Source: Acidobacteriota bacterium (GTDB lineage: Bacteria; Acidobacteriota; Terriglobia; Versatilivoradales; Versatilivoraceae). Taken from it: a stretch of 39,034 bases of DNA. The first letter of the stretch is position 1, and each line of letters starts with the position of its first letter. This document shows, piece after piece, positions 17,051 through 24,168 of the stretch. The notes under the pieces are model-generated. The model worked only from the letters and a program-made list of their open reading frames with translations, made no database searches and was not told the origin of the DNA. The stretch is from the NCBI GenBank assembly GCA_022821775.1, contig JAJECY010000186.1:1-39034 (forward strand), given 5' to 3'. The position numbers and the translations under genes were made by a program.

Positions 17051-18361
17051 ATGAAAACGATCACTCGTCGCCAGGTCCTGTCCTACTCCCTGAGCGGATC
17101 GGCCGCTCTGGGGGTGATGGGCACCCTGGCAATCCGGTCCGGCTCCGCCTCGCCCAACCAGAAGGTGAACGTGGCCGTCATCGGCATGAACGGCATGGGC
17201 CACTTTCACGTCAGGACCCTGGCCAACCGGACCGATGCCCACATTGTGACCCTCTGCGACGTGGACCCGGCGGTCCTGCAGAAGGCAAGTGAGACGGTCA
17301 AGAATGCGGCCGGCCATAGGCCCAAGCTGGAAGGCGACTTCCGCCAGGTCCTGGCCGACCCCTCGATTGAGGCGGTCGTCATCGCCACTCCCCACCACTG
17401 GCACGCCCCCATGGCGCTGCGGGCCATGAAGGCCGGCAAGGACGTCTACGTCGAAAAAGCCGCCAGCCATGTCTTTCGAGAGGGCCGGCTGCTGGTTGAG
17501 GCTGAGCGCAAGTACGGCCGGATCTTTCAGCACGGGACCCAGATGCGCGCCAGCCCGCTGCTGGCCCGCGCCGGCGAGATCCTGGCCGCGGGGACCCTGG
17601 GCGAGGTCAAGACGACCAAGGCCTGGAACGTGCAGCGGCAGAAAGAGCGCCCCGTGTTGCCGGATGGTCCGGTTCCCGAGGGAGTCGATTACGACAGGTG
17701 GCTGGGCCCGGCCCCCCAACGCCCCTTCAACCCCAATCGGTTTCATCGCAACTGGAGACTGTTCCGCGACTACAGCAATGGGGACATCGGTGACGACGGG
17801 GCCCACGATCTGGACCTGGCCCGCTGGGCGCTGGGCGTCGACACCCACCCCGAGCGCATCACCGCCCACGGAAGCCGCATAGACCTGGCAGGAGCGCGGG
17901 AATATCCGGACAACATGATGGTGGCCTACCAATATGGGGAAGGCAAGGTGCTCCTCTATGAAGAGCGCCTCTGGACGCCTTACGGGCTCCATGGGTACGA
18001 CAGCGGCAACACCTTCTACGGGACCGAGGGGTACATGGTGCTCTCGCGGCGAGGGTATTTTCAGGTCTACATGGGCAAGAAAGAGCACAAGGGAGAGGGG
18101 ATGAAGGAAGGGAGCCTGGCCGAGACCGGTCGTCAGAACATGGCCCAGTTTCTCCAGTGCGTGCGCGACCGCAAGCGGCCCACCGCTCCCGCCGAAGAAG
18201 CCCACCTTTCCTGCGCCCTGATCCATCTGGGGGAGATCGCCTTCCGGCTCTCCCAGGTGCTGCAATTCGATCCGAAGAGCGAGCGCTTCACCGACAATGC
18301 CCGGGCCGACGCCATGTTGACCAAGGCCTACCGGGAACCCTGGACCGTGGAAGGCCTGTAG
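17051..18361 (+). CDS. Tat-exported Gfo/Idh/MocA oxidoreductase (paralogue 1)
   Basis: A 436-residue oxidoreductase. ATG 17051 is preferred over the track start (16991) because it gives a clean Tat signal, MKTITRRQVLSYSLSGSAALGVMG, with GGAG ten bases upstream. The Rossmann motif is VAVIGMNGMGHFH (about 42-54), then ATPHHWHAP, which marks the exported subgroup of this family. The usual EKP reads EKA (Glu135-Lys136-Ala137), so the Lys is kept. The C-terminal half has RPFNPNRFHRNW, GDIGDDGAHDLDLARW and YPDNMMVAYQYGEGKV. It should bind NAD(P) and oxidise or reduce a sugar-like substrate outside the cytoplasm. A close paralogue lies at 20094. It precedes the TIM-barrel gene by 33 bases, probably as one operon. 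Confidence 0.93.
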   Translation: MKTITRRQVLSYSLSGSAALGVMGTLAIRSGSASPNQKVNVAVIGMNGMGHFHVRTLANRTDAHIVTLCDVDPAVLQKASETVKNAAGHRPKLEGDFRQVLADPSIEAVVIATPHHWHAPMALRAMKAGKDVYVEKAASHVFREGRLLVEAERKYGRIFQHGTQMRASPLLARAGEILAAGTLGEVKTTKAWNVQRQKERPVLPDGPVPEGVDYDRWLGPAPQRPFNPNRFHRNWRLFRDYSNGDIGDDGAHDLDLARWALGVDTHPERITAHGSRIDLAGAREYPDNMMVAYQYGEGKVLLYEERLWTPYGLHGYDSGNTFYGTEGYMVLSRRGYFQVYMGKKEHKGEGMKEGSLAETGRQNMAQFLQCVRDRKRPTAPAEEAHLSCALIHLGEIAFRLSQVLQFDPKSERFTDNARADAMLTKAYREPWTVEGL

Positions 18362-18394
18362 TCGCCGGGAACCCCCACTGCAAGGAGGGACGAG

Positions 18395-19465
18395 ATGAGA
18401 CGACGAGAATTCCTGACCACCATCGAGCGCGCCGGCCTGGGAGTGGCCGCCGGCGCCTTAATGACCGCGGGAACCGGCCAGGCACGGGCCGCCGCGGCAC
18501 CCGGCAGGGCCGCCGGACCGCCTGAAAAGACCGGCACCGGACACCGTTTCCGGCTGGCCATGTACACCCCGGAGCTGAGGCTGCCCTTCGACGAGGAGAT
18601 GGCCCAGGCCAAGGAGGTCGGCGTGGACTACGTCTGGTTCAATCGCCTGCTCAACGAGACCCCCGTGGCTGAAATGAGCGACGCGGCCGCCGACCGCATG
18701 GCCCAGCGGGTGGAGCGGCACGGCCTCGAGATCTTTCTGTTCAATGCGGGCAATCCCTTCAAGCACGTTCACCTGACCGACCTGGACCTCAAGACCATGT
18801 CGGATCACCAGGGGTTCAAAAAGGACTTCAAGCACCTGGTTCGCTCCATGCAGATCGCCTCCCGCATCGGGGTGGGGGCGGTGGGCGCCTTCACCTTCGC
18901 CTGGCCGGGCGAGTACTCCAGCGGCAAGCCCACCTGGCCCATGCGCTGGCTCACCCGGGGCGGGGTCATCGCCGAGGTGGACATGGAGAAGCTGGTGAAG
19001 GCCTTCACCCTGGTGGCGGAGGAGGCCGAGCGCTACCAGGTGGACGTGGCCCTCTCCATGATGCCCTGGAACTACACCAACACCACCGGCAACTTCCGCA
19101 GCCTGGTGGAACGGGTGGGCTCCCGCCGCCTCACGGTGATGTGGGGGCCGGCCGACTGCTGGAACTGCGGCGAGTGGGACGTGGCCACCGCCGGCTTCGC
19201 CAACATCCGGCCCTATCTCCACGGGCTTCACCTCAAGGACCTGCACGTGCTGGACGGCCGCAAGCTCAAGTTCGAATACCGTCCGCTCGGCGACGGCGAC
19301 GTGGACTACCTCGCCATTCTGCGCGGCATGCGCGACCACGGCTGCGACGTCTTCCTCTCCCTGGCCACCCACTTCCGCCCCCCCAGCGGCTCCCGCATCG
19401 AGGCCATGAAGATCAACTACCGCAACCTGAACGAGATGATCCGCAAGGTGGAAGCGGAGGCGTAA
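18395..19465 (+). CDS. Tat-exported sugar phosphate isomerase/epimerase-like TIM-barrel protein
   Basis: A 356-residue protein with a Tat signal (MRRREFLTTIERAGLGVAAGALMTAGTGQARA) and a xylose-isomerase-like TIM-barrel body (AP-endonuclease family 2). Visible barrel strands include FRLAMYTPELRLPF, VDYVWFNRLL, GLEIFLFNAG, GVGAVGAFTFAW, QVDVALSMMPWNYT, RLTVMWGPADCWNCGEW and LHGLHLKDLHV, close to the metal-binding pattern of this family (Glu/Asp/His ligands near strand ends). AAGGAGGGACGAG lies 7 bases before the ATG. Members isomerise or epimerise sugars, keto-sugars or cyclitols. Its place directly after the exported oxidoreductase suggests the two act on the same substrate. Confidence 0.88.
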   Translation: MRRREFLTTIERAGLGVAAGALMTAGTGQARAAAAPGRAAGPPEKTGTGHRFRLAMYTPELRLPFDEEMAQAKEVGVDYVWFNRLLNETPVAEMSDAAADRMAQRVERHGLEIFLFNAGNPFKHVHLTDLDLKTMSDHQGFKKDFKHLVRSMQIASRIGVGAVGAFTFAWPGEYSSGKPTWPMRWLTRGGVIAEVDMEKLVKAFTLVAEEAERYQVDVALSMMPWNYTNTTGNFRSLVERVGSRRLTVMWGPADCWNCGEWDVATAGFANIRPYLHGLHLKDLHVLDGRKLKFEYRPLGDGDVDYLAILRGMRDHGCDVFLSLATHFRPPSGSRIEAMKINYRNLNEMIRKVEAEA

Positions 19466-19491
19466 CGACGTTGCTGCAGCTCAAGCTGGAG

Positions 19492-19521
19492 GTGCCAACC
19501 ACCGCCGGATAAGGGTATAGT
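19492..19521 (+). promoter_or_regulatory. possible promoter of the toxin-antitoxin pair
   Basis: TATAGT at 19516-19521 is a good -10; GTGCCA at 19492-19497 is a fair -35 at 18-base spacing. It lies 33 bases upstream of the antitoxin ATG at 19554 and after the stop of the TIM-barrel gene, as expected for an inserted, self-contained module. Confidence 0.4.
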
Positions 19522-19553
19522 GAATCAAGGAATCTTCACCGGGAGACATGAGA

Positions 19554-19751
19554 ATGCACGTCAAGCAGAGTGTCCAAGCACTTCTCGACCGTTTGCCCGA
19601 CGACTGTAGTCTGGACGATGTGCAGTACCACCTGTATGTCCTGCAGTCCATAGAGCGCGGCCACGCCGACGCCAAGGCCGGCCGGACGATATCCCACCAA
19701 GAGGTGGACCGAGAGCTTCGCAAGAAATGGTTGGTCGACAGCGCCGGGTAA
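19554..19751 (+). CDS. putative antitoxin of a ParE/RelE-type module
   Basis: A 65-residue acidic protein, MHVKQSVQALLDRLPDDCSLDDVQYHLYVLQSIERGHADAKAGRTISHQEVDRELRKKW. The helical N-terminal part and the 'GRTISHQEV...KKW' tail are typical of small antitoxins that sit before RelE/ParE toxins. Start: GGGAG at 19541-19545 is 8 bases from ATG 19554 but only 2 from ATG 19548 (track start), so 19554 is preferred. The next ORF overlaps it by 25 bases, the usual coupled arrangement. It would bind and neutralise the toxin and probably repress its own promoter. The exact antitoxin family is not certain. Confidence 0.75.
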   Translation: MHVKQSVQALLDRLPDDCSLDDVQYHLYVLQSIERGHADAKAGRTISHQEVDRELRKKWLVDSAG

Positions 19752-20038
19752 CATGGACCGAAGCGGCCCGGTCGGCGTTGGACGAAATCCTTTCATACAT
19801 CGCTCAAGAGTCGCCCCAGGGTGCGCGGTCGTTGCTGCACCAGGCACTGGAAGCCGCTGCCAGCTTGGCAGTTCTTTCCGAGCGAGGTAGAGTCGTTCCC
19901 GAGCAGGCTGATCCAAGGGTTCGTGAGGTTTTTGTAGGCCGTTATCGGTTGTTGTATGAGGTAAGGCCATCGGAAGTTCTGGTCCTCGCGTTCCTTCACG
20001 GTGCCCGAGACTTTTCAAAATGGCGTAGTGAAAGCTGA
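19727..20038 (+). CDS. ParE/RelE family toxin
   Basis: A 103-residue basic protein of the ParE/RelE superfamily: RVTWTEAARSALDEILSYIAQESPQGARSLLHQAL, then the conserved C-terminal strands VREVFVGRYRLLYEVRPSEVLVLAFLHGARDF. Length and the Arg-Tyr-Arg-Leu-x-Tyr strand are standard for the family. It overlaps the antitoxin by 25 bases. ParE-type members block gyrase and RelE-type members cut mRNA on the ribosome; which one applies here cannot be read from the sequence. It lies between two paralogous oxidoreductase genes, as if inserted there. Confidence 0.88.
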   Translation: MVGRQRRVTWTEAARSALDEILSYIAQESPQGARSLLHQALEAAASLAVLSERGRVVPEQADPRVREVFVGRYRLLYEVRPSEVLVLAFLHGARDFSKWRSES

Positions 20039-20093
20039 TCCGGCTCAGATGGTTACGTTACTGTCAGGAACAAATGACTACGTTCATTCCAAG

Positions 20094-21383
20094 GTGAAAC
20101 CTCTCACCCGAAGGAACTTTCTGTCCCGGTCGGCCCATGGTGCCGCAGTGGGAGTTCTGGCCCCGGTGTTGGCGACTCATCGGGCCTGGTCCGCCAACGA
20201 CCGGCTGGGGATGGCCGTCATCGGACTGCGGGGGATCGGTAACAGTCATCTGAAGCGTATCCTGGCGCGGCCCGATACGGACTGCCTGGCGGTCTGTGAC
20301 GTGGACGTGGAGTTTCAGGAGCGCGCCGCCGCCGCCGTCATGCAGGCCACCGGACGCAAGCCCAAGGTGGTGAGCGATTTTCGCCTTCTGTTGGATGACG
20401 ACGCCATCGATGCCATGGTGATCGCCACACCCCACCACTGGCACGCTCCCATAGCCGTGCGGGCGCTGCGGGCCGGCAAGGACCTCTACCTGGAGAAGCC
20501 GGCCAGCCACGTGTTCCGGGAGGGGCGTGTGCTGGCCGATACCGCCAAGAAATACGGCCGCATCGTGCAGCACGGCACCCAGATGCGCTCAAGCCCGGTG
20601 ACGGCCAGGGCGGGCGAGTTGTTGCAGGCGGGGGTGATCGGCAAGGTCAAGATGTCGAAGGCCTGGAACCTGCAGCGCCACAACCATCGCGCTCCGGTTC
20701 CGGACGGTCCGGTCCCTCCGGGGGTGGACTACGACATGTGGCTGGGCCCGGCTCCCAAGCGTCCCTTCAACCCCAATCGTTTCCACAGCTACTGGCAGTG
20801 GTACCGCGACTACGGCAACGGCGACATCGGAAACGACGGCAGCCACGACCTGGACCTGGCTCACTTCGGGCTGAACCCCAAGGGCCTTCCCGTCAGGATT
20901 ACCGCTCACGGCAGCCGCATCGATCTGAAAGGGGTGCGGGAGTACCCCGACAACATGATGGTGGCCTATCAGTATCCGGACGACAAGGTGCTGCTCTACG
21001 AGGACCGCGGCTGGACGCCTTACGGAGGCTACGGCTTTGACAGCGGCAACGCCTTCTACGGCACCGAGGGCTTCATGATCTTCTCGCGGCGCGGCTACTT
21101 TCAGGTCTACCTGGGCAAGAAGGAGGAAAAGGGGCCGGGCATGCGGGGCGGTATCGGCAAGGAAGAGCATTTTGCCAATTTCCTGGACTGCGTGCGTTCG
21201 CGCAAGCAGCCCAACGCTCCCATCGAAGTGGCCCACCTCTCCTGCGCCCTCAGCCACCTGGGCGAGGTCGCCTACCGGACCCAGCGGGTGCTTCACTTCG
21301 ATCCGGAAACCGAAACCGTTCGCAACGACCCCGAGGCCAACGCGCTGCTTACCAAGGAGTACCGGGAGCCCTGGTCGGTCTGA
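20094..21383 (+). CDS. Tat-exported Gfo/Idh/MocA oxidoreductase (paralogue 2)
   Basis: About 429 residues from GTG 20094, which gives MKPLTRRNFLSRSAHGAAVGVLAPVLATHRAWSA, a Tat signal that lines up with paralogue 1 (MKTITRRQVL). Starts at 20049 (ATG) and 20001 (track) would add N-terminal residues or overlap the toxin gene, and none of the starts has a strong ribosome site. Features: Rossmann MAVIGLRGIGNSHL, ATPHHWHAP, EKPASH (Lys135), GTQMRSSPVTARAGE, RPFNPNRFHSYWQWYRDYGNGDIGNDGSHDLDLAHF, VREYPDNMMVAYQYPDDKV. It shares long blocks with the gene at 17051. Role: NAD(P)-linked redox of a sugar-like substrate outside the cytoplasm. The D-2-hydroxyacid dehydrogenase gene follows after 64 bases. 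Confidence 0.92.
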   Translation: MKPLTRRNFLSRSAHGAAVGVLAPVLATHRAWSANDRLGMAVIGLRGIGNSHLKRILARPDTDCLAVCDVDVEFQERAAAAVMQATGRKPKVVSDFRLLLDDDAIDAMVIATPHHWHAPIAVRALRAGKDLYLEKPASHVFREGRVLADTAKKYGRIVQHGTQMRSSPVTARAGELLQAGVIGKVKMSKAWNLQRHNHRAPVPDGPVPPGVDYDMWLGPAPKRPFNPNRFHSYWQWYRDYGNGDIGNDGSHDLDLAHFGLNPKGLPVRITAHGSRIDLKGVREYPDNMMVAYQYPDDKVLLYEDRGWTPYGGYGFDSGNAFYGTEGFMIFSRRGYFQVYLGKKEEKGPGMRGGIGKEEHFANFLDCVRSRKQPNAPIEVAHLSCALSHLGEVAYRTQRVLHFDPETETVRNDPEANALLTKEYREPWSV

Positions 21384-21447
21384 GGACGGAGCTAGCCCAT
21401 CGGCCTGTGTCGTCCGCGGCCCCGGTGCGGCCTGGAGAGATTTGCTC

Positions 21448-22449
21448 ATGAAGCTGCTGATCTATCCCGCGGTTGAATCGGAGCGGCTCGGCAAGATCGT
21501 GGAGGCGGCTCGGCCCATGTCGGTGGTGAACACTGCCGATGAGGAAGCGGCCCTGCGGGAGATCGCCGAGGCCGATGCCTTTTTCGGGAAGCTCACGCCC
21601 CGGCTGCTGGAGACTGCGGGGCGGCTGCGCTGGGTGCAGTCTCCCACCGCCAGCCTGGAGCACTACATGTTCCCGGCGCTGGTGGACCACCCCTGCCGGC
21701 TCACCAATATGCGGGGGATCTATGCCGACGTCATTGCCGACCACGTCTTCGGCTACATCATCTGCTTCGCCCGCAATTTCCCCCTTTACCTCCGGCAGCA
21801 GCTCCGCTCTCACTGGGAAGCGGCGGGTGGGGAGGCCGAACGCTCGGGTTTTGTCCTGGGCCCCTCGAGGGTCAGCGGCATGGACCGCGCCCACCGACAT
21901 CTTCCGGATTCAACCCTGGGGATCGTCGGACTGGGTAGCATCGGCTCCGAAATCGCCCGGCGCGGCCTGGCCTTTGGCATGAGGGTGCTGGCCGTGGATC
22001 CCCAGCAACAGCAGGCTCCGGATGGGGTGGAGGCCCTGTGGAGACCGGACCGACTGCCCGACCTGCTCTCGGCCAGCGATTTCGTGGTGGTCGCGGCCCC
22101 GCACACACCCGAGACCGAGAAGCTGTTCCGCCGGCCGCTCTTTCAGCAGATGAAGCCGGAAGCCTACTTCGTCAACATCGGCCGTGGGATGATCGTGGAC
22201 TTGGCCGACCTGACCGAGGCACTGCAGGCGGGCGAAATCGCGGGCGCCGGACTGGACGTCTACGAGATTGAGCCCCTTCCCCCGGACCATCCGCTCTGGA
22301 AGATGGACAACGTGATCCTCACTCCCCACGTGGCCGCCGCTACGCCCAGAATCGCCGAACGGCACCTGGCCGTGCTACTGGACAACGTGCGCCGTTTCGC
22401 CGCTGGCAGACCCCTGCGCAACCTGGTGGATAAGGCCAAGTGGTATTAG
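21448..22449 (+). CDS. D-2-hydroxyacid dehydrogenase
   Basis: A 333-residue cytoplasmic dehydrogenase that interconverts a 2-keto acid and a D-2-hydroxy acid with NAD(P)H. Start at ATG 21448 (MKLLIYPAVESERLG) with GGAGAGA at 21434-21440; the track start at 21172 reads out of frame through the previous gene. NAD motif GLGSIG at 161-166; catalytic Arg246 (VNIGRG), Glu275 (YEIEPLPPDHPLW) and His294 (LTPHVAA), all present. Length is normal. It belongs to the glyoxylate/phosphoglycerate-dehydrogenase group, but the substrate is not fixed. It closes the plus-strand run from 15229. Confidence 0.93.
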   Translation: MKLLIYPAVESERLGKIVEAARPMSVVNTADEEAALREIAEADAFFGKLTPRLLETAGRLRWVQSPTASLEHYMFPALVDHPCRLTNMRGIYADVIADHVFGYIICFARNFPLYLRQQLRSHWEAAGGEAERSGFVLGPSRVSGMDRAHRHLPDSTLGIVGLGSIGSEIARRGLAFGMRVLAVDPQQQQAPDGVEALWRPDRLPDLLSASDFVVVAAPHTPETEKLFRRPLFQQMKPEAYFVNIGRGMIVDLADLTEALQAGEIAGAGLDVYEIEPLPPDHPLWKMDNVILTPHVAAATPRIAERHLAVLLDNVRRFAAGRPLRNLVDKAKWY

Positions 22450-22787
22450 GCCGCCGAGAGCAGGAATCCCTTGAGAAGCCGTGACGGGTTGGTGTTGTTT
22501 TGGAGAGGCACTATGGTCCGGGACCTGGCTCTTGGTTCGTCGCGTACGCGGCTGCGGCAGTGCGGGATCAGACGACCCTAGGCTCCCGCCCGGGACTACC
22601 CTGAGCCGCAGCTACGCTGCTCTATAGGGATGGCCTGTAGGTGGCGTTTCCTCGGGTAACCACGTCAACCGCCTCCGGTTTCAACCCGTTTGTAGTGCCA
22701 CTTGCGGTTTTTTGTCTTTGTAACGTGTTGATAATAAACGTGCGATCAGAAACGTTGTTAAAGATGGGCTAGTATTTGAATCATCTT
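22450..22787. other. gene-free stretch with an imperfect hairpin and AACGT iterons
   Basis: No ORF of interest is seen. 22543-22560 (GCGTACGCGGCTGCGGC) and 22602-22619 (CTGAGCCGCAGCTACGC) form an imperfect inverted repeat. The last 70 bases are AT-rich and carry AACGT repeats ahead of the broken antitoxin gene. No terminator with a T-run was recognised, although TTTTTTG occurs near 22709. Confidence 0.45.
22722..22756 (+). promoter_or_regulatory. three spaced AACGT repeats, possible operator
   Basis: AACGTG at 22722, AACGTG at 22737 and AACGTT at 22751 are spaced 15 and 14 bases apart, upstream of the AbrB/VapB-like pseudogene. AbrB-type antitoxins repress their own promoters, so this may be a leftover operator. 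A TAGTAT box follows at 22770. Confidence 0.3.
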
Positions 22788-23051
22788 ATGCCGAACGAAA
22801 AACCGAACAGCCGAAGTCCGGCTCGCCGTGCACGGTTGTTTCGCATTGGCCGCAATCAGGCTGTTTGAATTCCGCGAGAGTTTGAATTGAACGCAGACGA
22901 AGTGTTGATTAGCAGGGAAGGCGGCAGTCTGGTGATCGAGCCTGTCCAAAAACGTCCATCACTTGCCGAGGTCTTGTCCCGTTTGAAGCCCTTGGACGAG
23001 GACTTCCCGAATATCCCGGACCCGGCTACCAAGCCCCAGGATCTCCTCTGA
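22788..23051 (+). pseudogene. VapB/AbrB-type antitoxin with an in-frame TGA
   Basis: One frame from ATG 22788 to TGA 23049-23051 reads ...RRARLFRIGRNQAV-stop-IPREFELNADEVLISREGGSLVIEPVQKRPSLAEVLSRLKPLDEDFPNIPDPATKPQDLL. This is the SpoVT/AbrB-like fold of VapB antitoxins (normally 'F..GRSQAVRLPKEFRF..DEVLISREG..LILEP'). The TGA at 22866-22868 sits exactly where family members have Arg, consistent with a single CGA-to-TGA change. The rest of the frame is intact, so the mutation is recent or the downstream part restarts (TTG 22887). No PIN-domain VapC toxin follows: the next gene is on the other strand, its end 26 bases away. The ORF track missed this gene because of the stop. Confidence 0.75.
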
Positions 23052-23077
23052 CGTGCCCCACCTTCAATCAGTCCCTC

Positions 23078-24043
23078 TCACTCCATCCAGGGTTGCAGGA
23101 AGCTGGCGCTACGGCGGGCGGCTTCGGACACTGACATGATGCCCGCGAAGGCCTGGTGCACGGTGACGTAGCCCCGGTATTCGACCTCCTGCAGGCCCTG
23201 GAAGACCTCGTCGAAATCGATCCCTCCCGGTTCCCAAAGGCCGATGTGGTCCAGCCGAACCGGGCCCCGGTTCCAGGTGCGGACCGCGCCCTCTCCCTCG
23301 GGATTGAGGCGGTGGTTCTGGACGTAGACGTTGAACAGGTACGGACCCAGCTTCTTGATGGTCTCCCGGCCGTAGTCTTCTCCCGCGATCATCCAGTTGG
23401 CGGGTTCGTAGATGATCCCGAAGTTGGGCCGGTCCACCTTCTGCAGCACCTGGAGGGAGCCCTCCACCGTCTCGAACAGGCTGGCGCAGTGGGACTGGTG
23501 GGCCAGGCGGATGCCCCGCTCGGCGGCGGTGTCGGAGGCCCTTTGCGCCCAGGGGATGTCCTCTTCCTTCTTCATGCAGATCCGGATCAGGTCGGCCCCG
23601 AAGGTTTCCGCCAGGTCCAGGTAGGGCGCGATGTTGCGCAGGCCGGAGGGCCCCAGCTCGTCGTTGCGGGGCACGGCGAAGTCTCCGGTGACCATGGAGA
23701 CGGTGAGGTCGGCCTCCCCGATCTGCCGGCTCATGCGGTTCACCTGTTCACGCGGGGAATGGATGCCTGCCTGGGATGCCCGCATGCAAAGGGCCCGATA
23801 CCCATGGTCCCGGGCCAGGTCGATGAGTTGCGCCAGGTTCAGAGAGGCTTCCTCCTTGTTGGAAAAGCTCTCCGCAACCCGGGCCGACAGCGATAGTTTC
23901 ATGCGAGTCTCCTTGCCATCCGCCTGTCCGGATGGCTTCTTGCCGCCGCTCCCCCTGGAGGCGCAGCTCCAGCCTGCGCCCAGCAGCATGAGTTGGAATG
24001 AAGTCCGAAGAAAATCCCGGCGGTCGGGGGGCCTGCCATGCAT
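23078..24043 (-). CDS. Tat-type TIM-barrel sugar isomerase/epimerase-like protein
   Basis: A 321-residue protein on the minus strand. The start is fixed by a strong AGGAGG (plus-strand CCTCCT, 24049-24054). The N terminus, MHGRPPDRRDFLRTSFQLMLLGAGWSCAS, is a Tat signal; the Cys after the hydrophobic stretch could be a lipid site, but the lipobox is not canonical. The body is an AP-endonuclease-2 type TIM barrel: LAQLIDLARDHGYRALCMRAS, YLDLAETFGADLIRICM, GIRLAHQSHCASLFETVEGSLQVLQKV, FGIIYEPANWMIAGEDY, LFNVYVQNHRL and a C-terminal EVEYRGYVTVHQAF. His and Glu/Asp residues at strand ends suit metal binding. It is divergent from the ThDP enzyme gene at 24169. Confidence 0.88.
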   Translation of the reverse strand: MHGRPPDRRDFLRTSFQLMLLGAGWSCASRGSGGKKPSGQADGKETRMKLSLSARVAESFSNKEEASLNLAQLIDLARDHGYRALCMRASQAGIHSPREQVNRMSRQIGEADLTVSMVTGDFAVPRNDELGPSGLRNIAPYLDLAETFGADLIRICMKKEEDIPWAQRASDTAAERGIRLAHQSHCASLFETVEGSLQVLQKVDRPNFGIIYEPANWMIAGEDYGRETIKKLGPYLFNVYVQNHRLNPEGEGAVRTWNRGPVRLDHIGLWEPGGIDFDEVFQGLQEVEYRGYVTVHQAFAGIMSVSEAARRSASFLQPWME

Positions 24044-24094
24044 GGTTGCCTCCTGAGTCCCTGCCTGTCTGCTGTCTCAATCACCGGAACGGGG

Positions 24095-24123
24095 TTGTGT
24101 CGAGAGGCAGTGCAGAGTAATAT
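24095..24123 (+). promoter_or_regulatory. sigma70-type promoter TTGTGT-17-TAATAT
   Basis: TTGTGT at 24095-24100 and TAATAT at 24118-24123 have a 17-base spacer and lie 46 bases upstream of the ThDP enzyme ATG (24169), in the gap between divergent genes. It is the likely start of the 24169-29780 transcript. Confidence 0.45.
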
Positions 24124-24168
24124 TCGCGCCAGCGTTGCCAGCCGTCAAGCCCGACCTGAAGGACACCC

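Noticed and set aside
20001-20093. Longer start of the second exported oxidoreductase
   Set aside because: It overlaps the toxin gene and puts about 30 residues ahead of the Tat signal; GTG 20094 lines up with the paralogue.
21172-21447. Longer start of the D-2-hydroxyacid dehydrogenase
   Set aside because: This part reads out of frame through the previous gene and has no similarity to the family; ATG 21448 has a good ribosome site.
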